Numbered from the stretch's first letter, positions 11,905 to 24,693 are shown. The stretch: 64,000 bases of DNA from Hofstenia miamia (GCA_004352715.1 SCFE01000035.1:256210-320209), one strand, 5' to 3'. Notes: generated by a model not told the origin, from the letters alone. Numbers and translations are program-made.

Positions 11905-12530
11905 ATGAAAACAGGAACAACAACTGTCATCATAGGAAGCAGCATCCTAATAAAAGTTTGTACATGTTATCTTCAAGTTCAAATCACAAACATTCATTCA
12001 AACCCAGGAAGTAACACCATAGCTCTAACACAAAAAATCGCGCAATACGAAAGTACACATGGTCTTATCGATGCGCTCTATCTAAGTCCCTACACGTTCC
12101 GCTCAACGTTACACAACATCATTGCGGAAGTCAGAAAGAAATTCACACTTAATTACATCTACCTCTTCGAAATCACTCCTGTCTGTGTTGATCGTAATCT
12201 CTGAAAGAATTTCGCAATTAAGCACTGCAATCAAATCATAAGAAGCTTGTCTCAATGTCCTTGATCATTTTCTTCTTTCACTGAGCTCTATAAATTCCAC
12301 TCTTCTTGCGTATGATGGTATCCACCTGTCTGATAAGAGTGTCTCAGTCTTCATCCTTAATCTAAATAACTTCTTTCACTCTCCTTCAAATGTACCAAAT
12401 CAATATGTCTCTTTGCGTCAACCCACAATTTCCTACGCTAAGGCAGTATCCTACAACACATGCCATGGTCTAATGCCAACACTTGCTGTTCAACCCATCC
12501 TACACCGTCCTCTATTCCAATGAACCACTT
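11905..12530 (+). pseudogene. LINE ORF1 with SGNH-esterase-like domain
   Basis: An open frame at 11905-12204 contains VIIGSSIL, resembling the nucleophile block (G-D/S-S) of SGNH hydrolase domains found in ORF1 of CR1-type LINEs. After frame breaks, a frame near 12300-12400 gives LAYDGIHLSDKSVSVFILNL, which fits the catalytic D-x-x-H block of that domain. The two blocks have roughly the spacing of the family. Upstream sequence (11690-11900) is C/A-rich and may hold the basic N-terminal part. The identification is by motif only. Confidence 0.55.
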
Positions 12531-12744
12531 AAACTTTTGGAACTTATTGTTTATATTTGTATTGCTATTTAAAAATGCAACACTATATTATATGCATATA
12601 AAGGAACATTTCACACACAATAAACTGGATTGTCAACACTACTATGAATCATCACAAAAATTTAGGTAATATTTTTTTACTTTCACTTAAGACTACTTTT
12701 TTAATATTTTAATTATGTAGAGTTAAGTCCTGACCCAATTTTAT

Positions 12745-13238
12745 ATGAATGTAATCTTAAGAATTTACAGAATCGCTGTAAGGACAATTTTAAATATATT
12801 TATCTAAACCCCAGACCCAGATAACAATTTTGGTTGTTTTTACGTTGTTTATAGTTGTTTCATACTTTTGGTTGTTGCAGCAACCACTAGCATCATAATA
12901 ACAACTTTAGTAAAAAGTAATCAGTGAGCAGATGCTTGCAAATTTAACTCAATTTGTTATTTTATTACTAGATCCTTTTATATAAAAAAGGATGAATGTA
13001 ATCTTAAGAATTTACAGAATCGCTGTAAGGACAATTTTAAATATATTTATCTAAACCCCAGACCCAGATAACAATTTTGGTTGTTTTTACGTTGTTTATA
13101 GTTGTTTCATACTTTTGGTTGTTGCAGCAACCACTAACATCATAATAACAACNTAGTAAAAAATAATCAGTGAGCAGATGCTTGCAAATTTAACTCAATT
13201 TGTTATTTTATTACTAGATCCTTTTATATAAAAAAGGA
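12745..13238 (+). repeat. Tandem duplication, 2 x 247 bp
   Basis: 12745-12991 is repeated almost perfectly at 12992-13238. The unit contains 71 bp of LINE ORF2 start followed by the left 176 bp of the inserted TIR element, so it straddles the insertion junction. An isolated N sits at 13153 in the second copy. Either a real tandem duplication or two unmerged haplotype or read contigs. Confidence 0.9.
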
Positions 13239-13842
13239 TTTGCAAAACTTTTTTTGAAATTTTTAATTTGTGAAAAATTATAATATACCAGATAAGTGAA
13301 TTTTCAAAATAATTTATTCATGAATATTTGGACACCTTGACATTGACTGTTAAATATCATAAGTTACAATTGAGCTGAAGAGATTTTTCACGACTTAAGA
13401 AAGTACTATTTCAAAATTGTGCTTAATTTTAGATTTTTAAATTTTTGTTAAATTTGGCAGATTTTTATGCTCATTGTTATCATTTATATACAAGACATAT
13501 TGAATATGCTTAACAGTATTTCAAAGATAGTGGTCTGCCCTTTGTTGGGCTTGTGTTTGTTTAAACAGCAATGTTTGAACTGCTTAGCAATATAAAATTT
13601 TATTTTGCATACAAAACTAATGCTGAAACAAGCATGTGACAACATATAACAACGTTGTTACGACCTCAAAATATTGCTGTTTCATGAATAAAAAACAACC
13701 AAATGTGACGTTGTTGAAGCAACGTTGTTTTGACCAATGAAATGTTACCATTTCGACGTTAAAACAACGTTGTTTTTGACTCATAAAACAACCACATAAC
13801 AACCCAAAACAACGTTGTTTAGACCTTAAATTGTTATCTGGG
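13063..13842 (-). mobile_element. Non-autonomous TIR element with AACAACGTTGTT subterminal palindromes, copy 2
   Basis: Starts CCCAGATAACAATTT (13063, and again at 12816 in the duplicated first copy) and ends AAATTGTTATCTGGG (13828-13842), giving 15-bp terminal inverted repeats. The 13640-13825 end holds the exact 12-bp palindrome AACAACGTTGTT three times, plus near copies. No protein is encoded. The strand given is relative to copy 1. Excising it joins LINE codons for N-P-R to S-P-N in frame with a 2-bp (GA) duplication. Superfamily undetermined. Confidence 0.75.
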
Positions 13843-14680
13843 GAAGTCCGAATTCAAACCATTTTCTTAAAATTGCAACTCAATATATCTCAAATACAAT
13901 TTTCTCTATCACAGAAACTTGACTAAATGATATCAATCAAAATTTTGCAGATCCCGAAAATTTTAATGTGAGGTGGTGGTCTTATGCTAATTGTACCAAA
14001 AGTTTTAAATCCAATAATTAAAAAAGAATTTGAATCGGATCATTCTGTTTTTGAATCATTATCAATCAAAATTACTTCACAAATATCACCTACAAATTCT
14101 TCGGAAATGTATTAATTAATGTTATTTATAATCCAAATAAGAACTTTCTTGTAGAGTATATGCAGTTTAAAAGCAATGAAATTTCTGAGATTCCTAGCAA
14201 TGACTGTTTACTAAACACATTAGATTAGTTTAACATCAACTATTTCAATTTTTATGAAAAAAATTCAATGAAAGAATTATGCTCTACTTATAATTTAAAA
14301 ATAATCAACACTCAAACTCCCACTCGAAAAACGACATTAATTGATTATTTTTTATCCAATTCGGAAACTATATATAAGACTTATATCCTTGAATCCTTCA
14401 GTGATCACGGACTCTATTTATATTAGTACGATTCCAGTTAAGCTTTCTAAATTTAAAACGATTTATACTAGGGATTTCAAAAACTATTCAAATGAGATCA
14501 TGGAAAATGTACTTAAATATGTTCCATTCGACTATATTTTTACCCTAAATTCGGCTTCACAAGTGTTAAATTACATTGCGGCACAGATCAATCAAGCACC
14601 AAACGAAATAGCACCACGAAAAACCCGTCGAGTAATCAACAAATCACGACGATTAAATTTAACCGCGACTGATAAATAAT
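13843..14680 (+). pseudogene. LINE ORF2 endonuclease domain and linker
   Basis: Around 13900 a frame reads FSITET*LNDINQNF, the ETWL endonuclease box with Trp turned to stop. Around 14330-14410 it reads TLIDYFLSNSE ... SFSDHGLY, matching the D-x-x-x-S-N ... SDH end of the AP-endonuclease domain. 14420-14680 is the linker that leads into RT, including APRKTRRVINKSRR. The frame is broken several times. Confidence 0.7.
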
Positions 14681-15107
14681 CAAGTAATTAAGAATACCAT
14701 AAACCTAAAGCAGAAACTTTTCGAACTAGCTAAATCCAATCCAAATTTTAAACCGTTTTATTGGAAAATCGAATATACATTTCAGAAAGTTATATTGATA
14801 ATAAAAAGTTTACTGATATAAAAGGATACTAAATCATTTAAATCAGACACTTAAAGAATTAGGTAACTTCAATTTTTCTAAAAATCCCCTATCACAATAT
14901 TACCAAACAAATTGTAAGTCAACGTTTCAATTTAGGTTGTCTACCTTAAGATAATTAGAAACTATTGTACAAAATTTAGACGTTAATAGAACCTCAGGTT
15001 CCACTCATTTACTTTACTTTATTATAAAGGAATTTTTTCATATATTTGATGCCCATCTATGATTTACATTTAATCAGTATATAGTTGAAAACTAATTTCC
15101 GGAGATA

Positions 15108-16335
15108 ATGAAAAAGTCAGATATAACACCTTTGTATAAAAATGGAGATCCCCTCTTTGCGAAAAACTATAGGCCAATCTCAATACAGCACCCTTTTAGT
15201 AAATTACTTGAAAAATTTCAGCACGTTCAAATCAACCAATACCTTGCATCGAGAGATGGAATTGGATCGGAATCGGATCGGATCTTTATTTTGAGAAACT
15301 TCGGATCTGTTTCGGATCCAAAAATTTTTAAAACTTGTGTATTTGTACATTTTATAAATTACACACATTTTTACATTAAATCCCAATTTAAGTGTGTTAA
15401 TAATCTCAATCTATGTGAATACTTTAAATCTGAAAATGCGATTCATGTTAGCCATCACATAATGATAAAATATTAAAGCAACCAAAAAAATTTGTTTGTT
15501 CATATTTGCAAATGGAAGAGCAGAATACTGAAAAGGATTCTCTCTAATATGTATGTCAAAGAAAAAGCACAGAACACAGACAAGCAAGTGGAATGCCTTA
15601 GCTTTTGCAAACACTGCCAAAATGGAAAAATACTAATATAATTTGGGATGCTCTTCAATAAAATATCTCATTAAAATTTGCACTCTAAACAACTTGCAAT
15701 GCCAAGATCAGCTTAGTACTCAGAATGTTTGTTATTATTATAATCAGTAATACAAAAATTTTTTGGAAATATACTGTCGGCATACTATTATAGGGTATTA
15801 ATTTATTTAATGTTGCTGTTATGTAAATTTAAAATTTTTAATCAAATTTCAGTAAAATTCAAAATTTATATTTATATCTCAAATTTTGTTTGAAAAATTA
15901 ATTATTCTATCACTGATTTTAATACAACAATTAATTTAATGTCTTTCTATATAAATTTTGCTGTTGTTCTTTAATTTGCCATTATTTGTGATATTCTTGT
16001 TTTAATCCAGTCCATTTTTATTTATTGTTAGATTGCTTACTCAAATTCGGATCCGTTTCGGATTAAGAACTAAAACTTTGTTAAAAATTCGGATGAATCT
16101 GATCCGAATCTTGAAGGTTCGGATCGGATCTTAAAATGTTGGATCCAATTCCATCTCTACTCGCATCTGAAAATATATTATCATCTAAACAATATGGTTT
16201 CCGCGCAAATCATAGTATAAATGATGCAATTATTTCAATTACTGAAAAAAATTAATCCCAAATTAAATAAATTTTCGTAGGCCTTTTAGACTTAAGCAAA
16301 GCTTTTAGTTCAATAAATTTTGAAATTTTGACGAT
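15108..16335 (+). pseudogene. LINE ORF2 reverse transcriptase, split by a hAT-like insertion
   Basis: 15108-15250 encodes KKSDITPLYKNGDPLFAKNY then RPISIQ, the N-terminal RT signature of LINEs. After the insertion (15251-16159) the frame resumes as SENILSSKQYGFRANHSIND and reaches the catalytic box VGLLDLSKAFSSINF near 16270-16320. Removing the insertion and one copy of its 8-bp target duplication joins QYLAS to ENILSSKQYGFR. The YADD box is not reached. Confidence 0.8.
15251..16159. mobile_element. hAT-like non-autonomous element inside LINE RT
   Basis: Terminal inverted repeats of about 17 bp (AGAGATGGAATTGGATC and its complement) and an 8-bp target duplication with one mismatch (CTTGCATC at 15243-15250, CTCGCATC at 16160-16167). 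Both ends carry clustered TCGGATC / GATCCGA subterminal repeats (15265-15320 and 16050-16145). The 700-bp core is A/T-rich without coding capacity; the open frames across it are chance. Confidence 0.85.
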
Positions 16336-16381
16336 TAAACTTAAAATTACGGACCTTAACCAGAAAGAATGTGTATTAATG

Positions 16382-16571
16382 ACCCACCGTAAATATTACC
16401 AAAGCTCTTTATGATGTTTAATGACCTACATTTTTGGGATTTATTTGAATATCAATTTTAATAATGTATTTGCAATATGAACATTATAATGTTATTTGAT
16501 CACTTTAGACAATAACTTAATGGACTACCACAATATTTGAAGAGCATGCTTATTAATATTTACGGTGGGCA
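16382..16571. mobile_element. Short palindromic MITE
   Basis: Inverted ends CCCACCGTAAATATTA (from 16383) and TAATATTTACGGTGGG (to 16570), with further partial pairing inward (AAAGCTCTT against AAGAGCATG). About 190 bp, non-coding. Target duplication not clear. It sits at the broken 3' end of the LINE. Confidence 0.7.
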
Positions 16572-18114
16572 GAAAATAACTCCCAAATTTCAAATTGCTG
16601 ATGAATTATAGCTAAAGATTATTTTGCTATATTTGTATGATGTATTAAGTAAATATTTTTGAGTTAATTTTCTTTTCAAAAAAAAACATATGTAAAATCA
16701 CTGAGCGTTGATAACTTCCTTAGTGCCTCAAAATGAAGCTTTACAACATGTTGATCCAGTTCACAGATTTGGAAATGGGACTGGCCTGCCCATGTTTTCT
16801 TTGCCAATACTCGGTCCGACTAATTCGAGGCCAAAATTGGTCCTGTAAGTATAATCATGTATTTTAATCAAATTTTTTGATACGAAATTAATGTATGAGC
16901 ATGTAGATTCTTACAAAACGCATTCTTTTCTACAGATAGACTGTAACTTGATTTCATGTCTTGAAAATTTTGACCTATGAAAAATAGTTTCGTGTATATA
17001 TTTCAGTTATAGCTTGGAAATAACTACCTATTAAAAAGCCATATAAAATAAAACCAAAACAAACATAAACAAAACTGTAAGTATCAAAGTACATGACAAA
17101 AATATCATTTTCTAAAAAACATTAAATACCATTTTTAAATCTTACAAATATTGCTTTCGGCAAACACTTATAACGTAGCTAGCCTTAAAAAATATTCGAA
17201 CAGGACACGAGCTCAAATCATTTATAGTTAATATATGCTATGTTGAAAATACAAAAATAGTTCAAAAAATTATTTCAAATACATATTCAGTACATTTTTA
17301 TGGGAGATTCAAATTACATGCATCGTTTGTCCCATATACGGCCACATTTTTCGGTCCGACAAATTTATCTCTACCAGTTCAAAGTTAGTTTTCCTCATGC
17401 TACACATGCATCGCAAATACACGCTTATTTGAGCGATGCTTTAAATTGTTGTAGTCAAATGAGTGACCTGCCACATGGTCACACCTCGCACTGTGAAAAC
17501 TTGGGATAGATGCAAAGGGAATGGAAAGATACAATGAATACCTATAAATGCTACCTGTATACTGCCACTAATAATTTGGTTATTTGAGAAACAAATGACA
17601 CGAATTCTACAATTGTCATTATCAATCTTTCTTGAATAAATTTATTTTTGACTTATATAGTTAAAATGATATGTTAATTTTGTTAATTTTTGTAACAACA
17701 GTGATTAAGTTTTATAATAATGAGCTAGCACGCATTTAGCTGAAAAAACGTTAATTATAAATTATTAATTTTAAACACATTCCAATATTTTTAAATGAAA
17801 TTCTTTGTTCGGTAAGCATTACGTTTAATTTACTTTAGGGCAGTGTACGACTAGGGCTGGAGAAGGCGGATAAATTTCATAAAGAGTACGTGCCCTATCA
17901 CTTGCTTTCTTCTTTCAGTAATACAATTTTAATCGAAAAGTTCCATAAACATAGAAAATTTGTATTTACAGAGATGAGATGAGGTACGAAATATCAAAAA
18001 ACACATTAAATTTATATTTTGAGTCTAAATATCATTTTAAATAGAATATCACATTTGCTTAACATGTAAACTTGTGACGGCATTCATAGAAATTCAAAAA
18101 CATCTTGATTAGAA
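16572..18114. other. Intergenic stretch downstream of the lengsin-like gene
   Basis: No firm gene. On the minus strand a possible AATAAA signal for the lengsin-like gene lies at 17641-17646. A short plus-strand segment near 16763-16850 has exon-like borders (CACAG and GTAAGT) but no recognised product. Confidence 0.35.
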
Positions 18115-18420
18115 CTAAATAAGTTTTAGATACATATTTTTCTCGTCTTCAAAATTTTGGGTTTTGCAATCGCATTCGCGTTTAGCTTGTCGATACCAGA
18201 GAATGAATTCATCACCCATTGCTGATTTTAGCACTTCATCTGCATCTAGAGCATCCAAAGCTTCCTGAAGTGAGAGAGGCAATCGTTGAAATATAGTACC
18301 TTCATCTGGAGGCTGTATTTTATTTTCGATCCCATCCAAACCAGCAGCAATCATTGCCGCCATTACCAGATAGGGATTGGCGGCGCTACTTGCCGAGCGA
18401 CATTCTATATACGTATTATT
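18115..18420 (-). CDS. Lengsin-like gene, exon 5 (residues 344-444, stop)
   Basis: Acceptor ATATTTTAG|AAT; ends at the stop codon 18117-18115. Encodes IECRSASSAANPYLVMAAMI, the conserved E-x-R ... ANPYL signature, then a helical C-terminus (LPLSLQEALDALDADEVLKS) ending YLKLI, as in lengsins. Confidence 0.92.
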   Translation of the reverse strand, partial: NNTYIECRSASSAANPYLVMAAMIAAGLDGIENKIQPPDEGTIFQRLPLSLQEALDALDADEVLKSAMGDEFILWYRQAKRECDCKTQNFEDEKNMYLKLI

Positions 18421-21400
18421 CTAAAATATTATGAAATAGTTCTATAATACCTAATATGGCTTTAACTCATCCAAAATCGTCAAATTTTGTTTTTGGAAAA
18501 AATCATTTTGTTCTAGTTGTTGATATTTTGCAACTACTTAGTATTTACACTCTGATATCAATTGGGGTCCATTTGATCACACAGTAAAATCGCAACGTCC
18601 TGCCGATTAACAAATAGAAAGAATTTTGACCAGTTCATGTAAGAATTATTGTTTTAATAGTAGTTTTAATAAATGTACTAAAAACTTGAAAATCGAAAAA
18701 TTTTTTTTGCAATATAAATGGTTAGTTGGCGTTTTTTAATTGTCACTTGAGATTAAACTTCAATACTTTAAAGACATAATTAGTCCTGGGGTGCTTTCCA
18801 CCAACCAAGTTGAATTCAAAAATGCTTATAGTTTCGGTTAAAAACTATTGAAGGTTATTTGCATCACATCTGTGAATAATTTCATAGATGAATTATTATA
18901 AATCTCATTCATATTTCCTTCAATCGGGTAAAAGTTGGACAGGATTGAAAATGTGAGCAGCCTTACACTAATATAAAACCATGAAAATAAAGGAAGTATA
19001 AGTAATATTGAATCATATAATTAGCCTCCTATTCCATTGTAAAAAGGGAATACCATTTTTATTACCACGAGATAAAGTAGCAGTAAGTGTATGTATGAAA
19101 AATGGCATAACGCCTCAATTCTGATAGTATCACAAACATAGCAATAACAAACAATATAATTTTTTCCAGCTTCAAAATAATTTTATATTTGATGGCTATT
19201 TAGTATTTCACATACTTACAAATCAACTTAAGAAACCAATTCTAGGCTAGGCCTTTAAAAAGTATATTTTATATTTTAGAAATCCTTAAAAGTTTTCTAG
19301 ATAAGCAGAATGTGAGATTTAAATTTCTTGAAAAACTTAATAATAACGAAGCTAATAAAATTTAAGTAACGCATATTTCAAATTGAAATGTCGTCAGAAG
19401 TCGAAACTTTCATTAGTTTTCCTCATAGCTGTCAACTTTTGTTAAATTACCTTTCTTTATAAAACGAATGACATCATTTGGCCATTAATATTTAAACATA
19501 ATTCAAGAATTTAATTTACATATCAATTAATTTTATGATAAGTATTCCAGTGCATATTCATTTATTTACTAAAAAATTTAATGTGTACTACTAAAACGCT
19601 ACTAGAAATTTCCTAAATATTTTGCCTTAAGATATCTAAATGTCTTAATCAATTTTGGAATAACTATTCCAATCGAGCACTTGCTTCGTTTTTCATACAA
19701 ATTTTTTGCACGCTTTTCAGTGAATTAACCAAAAAAAGTTTGTATTATAATCAAAATCTCATTTAAGATATAAAGATTAATTTCGTACTATTTTCTTCTC
19801 GTAAAGTTTATCAGTTGGCAGTAATAGTTCAAGTTTTTATATGTTTTTTTAGTTTTAAGTTACGTGACAATCATAGGCTAGAGTTGTTTTTAATCATGCA
19901 TTTTCATAATGATGCAAACACGTTGATTATCGAAAATAGCAGGTTCAAATGGAGCCTTCTGCACTACTACGATGCATCCGTAAAACAATAAAACAAATAT
20001 ACACGCTACAAACTAACTCATAAAATTTAAATGACTTTACTAATGGTGGCACAGAGTAATTACTGTTCATTGTGAATACTCTAATTTTACGATTACGTAG
20101 GTAGGAATAATCGATATTTAGATAAAAGTTTTTTTAAATTATCTAGTTAAATAGCGCAAATTTTTTGTTAACTCTAAGTTCTTAGAAGAGGTTAATCGAG
20201 TATTTTTTCCCTTAAACACTTTCAAAAAAATCTTTTTCATGTAAGTCATTTATTAATCAAGTGATGGAGTCGTACTTAGGCTTAAACTACCTAAAAATTT
20301 CTTAAAATTTGGGAGTCATTCTTCAAAAATTTGACAGGGTTAATGACTCTCGAACTAATACAAATATCCAATACCCAAAAACACCATAGGAAGGAAGAGT
20401 TTATTATCATTTATTATTGACATTTAAGTGCTGCGCACAATGGCGTTTAAATGGAGACGCGCCCCGTCAATGAGTTTTGGGCAGATTATCATGTCCTCAT
20501 AGGCTTTATACCGGAAATCCCCTTTTTGAGTTTACATGTGTATCTTCTAAAAACTAACAGCGACTGTTATTAATACACACCAAACCTTTACATGAGGTTG
20601 TTAACAAATAACAAAGTTAGTTTTAGTTAACTGGTTTATGCTCTTCCATCTGAAGCCCTGAGTGCTAAGTACTTTGATTTTTTACATGTAGTAAAATATT
20701 TTCATAGAATTGACTTCAATGTAGATCTACTAATACTGTACTACATTTTAATAAGCAAAAAAACCAACAGGTTTATCCTAAGAAAAATTCACATAAAAAT
20801 GCTAATAATCATTTAGCCGGTACTTGGACATAATTTAACTAATTTATTGCGCGTTTATCAGTACGATATCACACGACTTCCCAAATTCAAAATAGGTCTG
20901 GAGAAAATGTGGTAAAACCTTTTGTGTATTCAAATGCATACAGGACCGATTAAGTTTGGGTCATAGGGGGAAGACGTGCAAAGGCGACGGCGGACATATG
21001 TTTTTCTATTCAGAGAAGCATGAAACCTACCCGCATTAGAAAAAAAGTATTCAACTAACAGTGTTTCCACTTCATGACACCATTGCTTTGTGAGCAGGCC
21101 ACGTCTATGTGGGCAATATTTTTCTGAAATTCTGCGGACTGTAGATCCTGAAACATTCTCTCAACAAGTCCATTGCCACCTAAGTTGGCTTGAAGTATAC
21201 TGAGGCTTCATTTTTGACATATGCACAAAGGAGTTTTGAGCCCTCTCCGATGTCTTCTGAGGACCTTCTGACATTGGACGTAGTGTTATAGTGTCGTTTT
21301 TTGCGAATGCAGCCATAATGTCACGCAGAGGCATACGCAAGATTTTTTGACAGGAGGGGGACATCTTAGTCATGACCAAAAGTGGGACGAAATTTTGAAA

Positions 21401-22486
21401 ATATTGAAAAAAAACCCTAAAAATGCATTTGAGTATCTTAGATTTTAAATTTTTCATTTTTTACCAAAAAATTTTTGATTTAGCCAGTCAAAATCACTTT
21501 AGAAAACCTGAGGGGCATTCCACCTTGTCTTCTTTGCGTCCGCCACTGAATCGCCACCAACACTACTTTCCGGTGTTATTTTGTAATTGTTTTGTATATT
21601 TAAATAATGAAGTGGTCGCGATAGTCGGTTGACTTTTCATGGATAAAACTTTTCGAAGATGTACGAGAACCTTTGTACATGACTGTACATGTACATGACA
21701 AAAAGATAATAAGTACTAGAAATTGTTTAAATTTGAAAACAAAATTTTTCTAGAAAGTTTCAAAATAATCTATAGAGTTTCACTGTACATCAGATAGTAG
21801 GCAGTAATTCTATTTGCGTATGCTAAGAATATTTATACGTAATTTTTTAAAGTACAATATAGTAACTATTTTTGCTTAATACAGGCATAGCACTAAGTGA
21901 ATTTTATGTCATCTAATTATTTTTTAGAATAAATGTCAATGAACAAAACCATATTTTTGAGTGCATTGTTTAAGCAGAAACATGATATTAAATTTTGTTA
22001 CTCAAATAATACAAATCCGATTTAGTTCATTACTTAAAAGGAAATGAATTTAGTTAATGCATTTGATACAAAGCAATCGGTATTAATCAATAGCTGACTA
22101 AAGTGCATTTACATAAATAGGGAAATTACTTCCCTGCCTATATGTTTAGGTGCCCTGAAGCACTTCCCTTAAACATTACATTATCCTGCGCCCTTCAGGC
22201 ATGCCGGTATTTAAAACTAAATTTGGAGTATTTATTTTTATATTATTTAAGATTGTTTACCTTCGTACCAGTTTTTACTCTTAGCATCAAATCTCTTCTA
22301 TCAATACCCCAACCAATGTTGCAAGGGGCCCATGTTCCTGGAACAATTCTTCGATAGCAATTTGTTGTAGGGCAAATAATTGCACACAAAGCCGGGGCAT
22401 GTGCGCAAATGCCTCCAATCCACCACATTGCGAGCTAAATGTATTTTATTCTTGATCAATTACATGAAATGTATACGTCTTAAAGA

Positions 22487-22522
<36 letters not shown>

Positions 22523-23800
22523 CGGGTCATCACAAAAAAAAATCGTTTTGAAATCATTCATAGCATAGCATTTTAAATAGCCTTTCTTATCACTCTTAGC
22601 TAGCCGCTGTGTGGAAATACATGACTTTAATGCTCGACAATGCTAGATCTCATCTTTCTTGCCATATGATTTCCTTCTTGGAAAGAAGAAAGGTTCGTCT
22701 GCAGTGCCAATCCCTATATTCGCCGGGTCTTAAGTTGAGTAATGGAATGATATTCCTTATGCTGGAAGTGCGCCACCACGACACGAACCTAGGGACAACA
22801 ATGTCAACGCTTTTTGCAGAAATTATGAAACGCGAAGCGGCTAAGTTGCTGATCCATTCTGATGCAGTTATTTCAACCAGTGGTTAGTCAAATAGGTAAA
22901 GCACTAATTTGCTGATTTCCCGCAATCTGTTCCTTCTACAATAGATTGCTCACTATATTGATTTAACTGGAATAAACATGCATTATCCTTCATACCGATA
23001 TCTTACGTAGTATGTAGCGTACCCTACATCCGTCTGGCAATGAAAAACGACCCATGACTGGCACACTTAAGGATTGGTCTACTCAGAGATGAATCAGGCT
23101 TGAGCAGAGGTATTGCAAAAGATAGTCTGCATAATAGACTGAAATTTAACAGAAACTGACTATAAAGCAACAGTGTACATAAGTCAACTTAAATGCAGTG
23201 AATGCTATATACACTATAAACAATATGCTGAAAAATAAAATTTTCATTTTGAAATTTTGCATTAGCATCATATAGTCTTCTAAAATTAAATTTAGGATTT
23301 TCAATTTCAGACATAGGAAATTTCTAACACACGCAACTTTGTGTCTAACAAATCGAAAGTTGAAAAAAAACTTCATTCAAATGGACTTAAAATGGACTGA
23401 ATCGGGATTAATTTAAATAGACAAGGTGAGTCATGCCTCTAAATTTTCGGACAATGTCTATCCTTGGGTCTACTACAAAGCAAAAGAAATAGATTTTGTT
23501 TTTGCATCGCACTACTTGCAAATATGCCATAAGCATATTGAGAGTTCAGCTTTTGGCAATATTTCATCATTTAAGCTTTTCGCTAATAATTGAAACTTTC
23601 ATCCTGAAGCTAAAGAATTATTGTCTGAGAAAGAAATGATCATATCAATCATATACTGCAATTTTTGTGAAGGACATTTTTTACAAATTGCATAATATTC
23701 GCTTAATATACATGATATGATAAAACATGACAAACCATGATACGATAATTTCCAACAACATGATATGACATGACATGATAATTTTTAGTCAAAGTAACAG

Positions 23801-23846
<46 letters not shown>

Positions 23847-24693
23847 TATATATATATATATCGATTCAAAATCTCTATCACAACAGGTTTGGATGTAAGC
23901 TATTTACAATTCACTAAACATAAATTAACTTTGATCTGATTTTTTCTCGACATTTAGCGATTCAGAAATCATCTAATAATTAGTTTTAAATAATATTTCA
24001 AAATATTTTTTTTATTGAGTGCCTGTGTTGGGAAATTTCTAAGCTTAAATGACTTGAGAAATTTAAATGAATTCGTGTAACAAATTGTTTGGGTGTCTTT
24101 CCGCAATGCGATTGCTGAGAATCTTCACATGTAAGCCAGTTAGAAAACACTAACTTTGCTAGAGGATCTTTGGTTTCTAGAATATTTTGACTTTGCAGAG
24201 ATGCTAAAATTGGTGTAATCTTTGATTTTTTACTCTTACAAGTTGTCAAATATCCAAGGCAAAAAATTATATTTATTTTCCACATTTAATTAATGAAATA
24301 CAGTGTATTATAAAAAACGTTTTTCTAAATTTTAAAAAATTTGATGTATAGAAGAATTACAGAACATGCAGTAACATGGGCGGAAAAATTTATCCAAACT
24401 TAATACTCTCAAATGGACATTTCTAACAATTCATTAATTTTCCATTTCTGAACAATCAATTTTATTTTTGCAATTATATTGCTAGTAATACCGCAAATGT
24501 TGAACTGATTGAATTGAATGGACATTGGTGTTAGCAGAATTAGGAAAATTTTTACCATTTTTAATACAAGAAAACTAAATTTGTTATCTACTAATTTCTT
24601 GATTCTTAATCCACGATATTTTCTGATGTTTTTGTACCAATTGTCTTTTTCTAATGCATTAACTGTAGTATTAGGAGCTTTTGGTGAGTTGTA

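Larger units (their letters stand above)
11690..16335 (+). mobile_element. Non-LTR retrotransposon (CR1/Jockey-like LINE), interrupted twice
   Basis: Remains of ORF1 (esterase-type) and ORF2 (endonuclease and reverse transcriptase) in the expected order on one strand. The element is split by a palindrome-rich TIR element (13063-13842, with a duplicated junction) and by a hAT-like element (15251-16159). It is cut off in RT after the LDLSKAF box near 16330, just before a small MITE. Many stops and frameshifts show an old, inactive copy. Confidence 0.75.

Noticed and set aside
15108-15476. A single 122-codon protein
   Set aside because: The frame runs from LINE RT into the hAT-like insertion at 15251; only the first 48 or so codons are RT.
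16763-16850. Possible short exon between CACAG and GTAAGT
   Set aside because: Only about 85 bp, two competing frames and no recognised product; left as a note.
21161-21457. 98-codon minus-strand frame
   Set aside because: It crosses into the MITE at 21326-21548 and shows no family motif.
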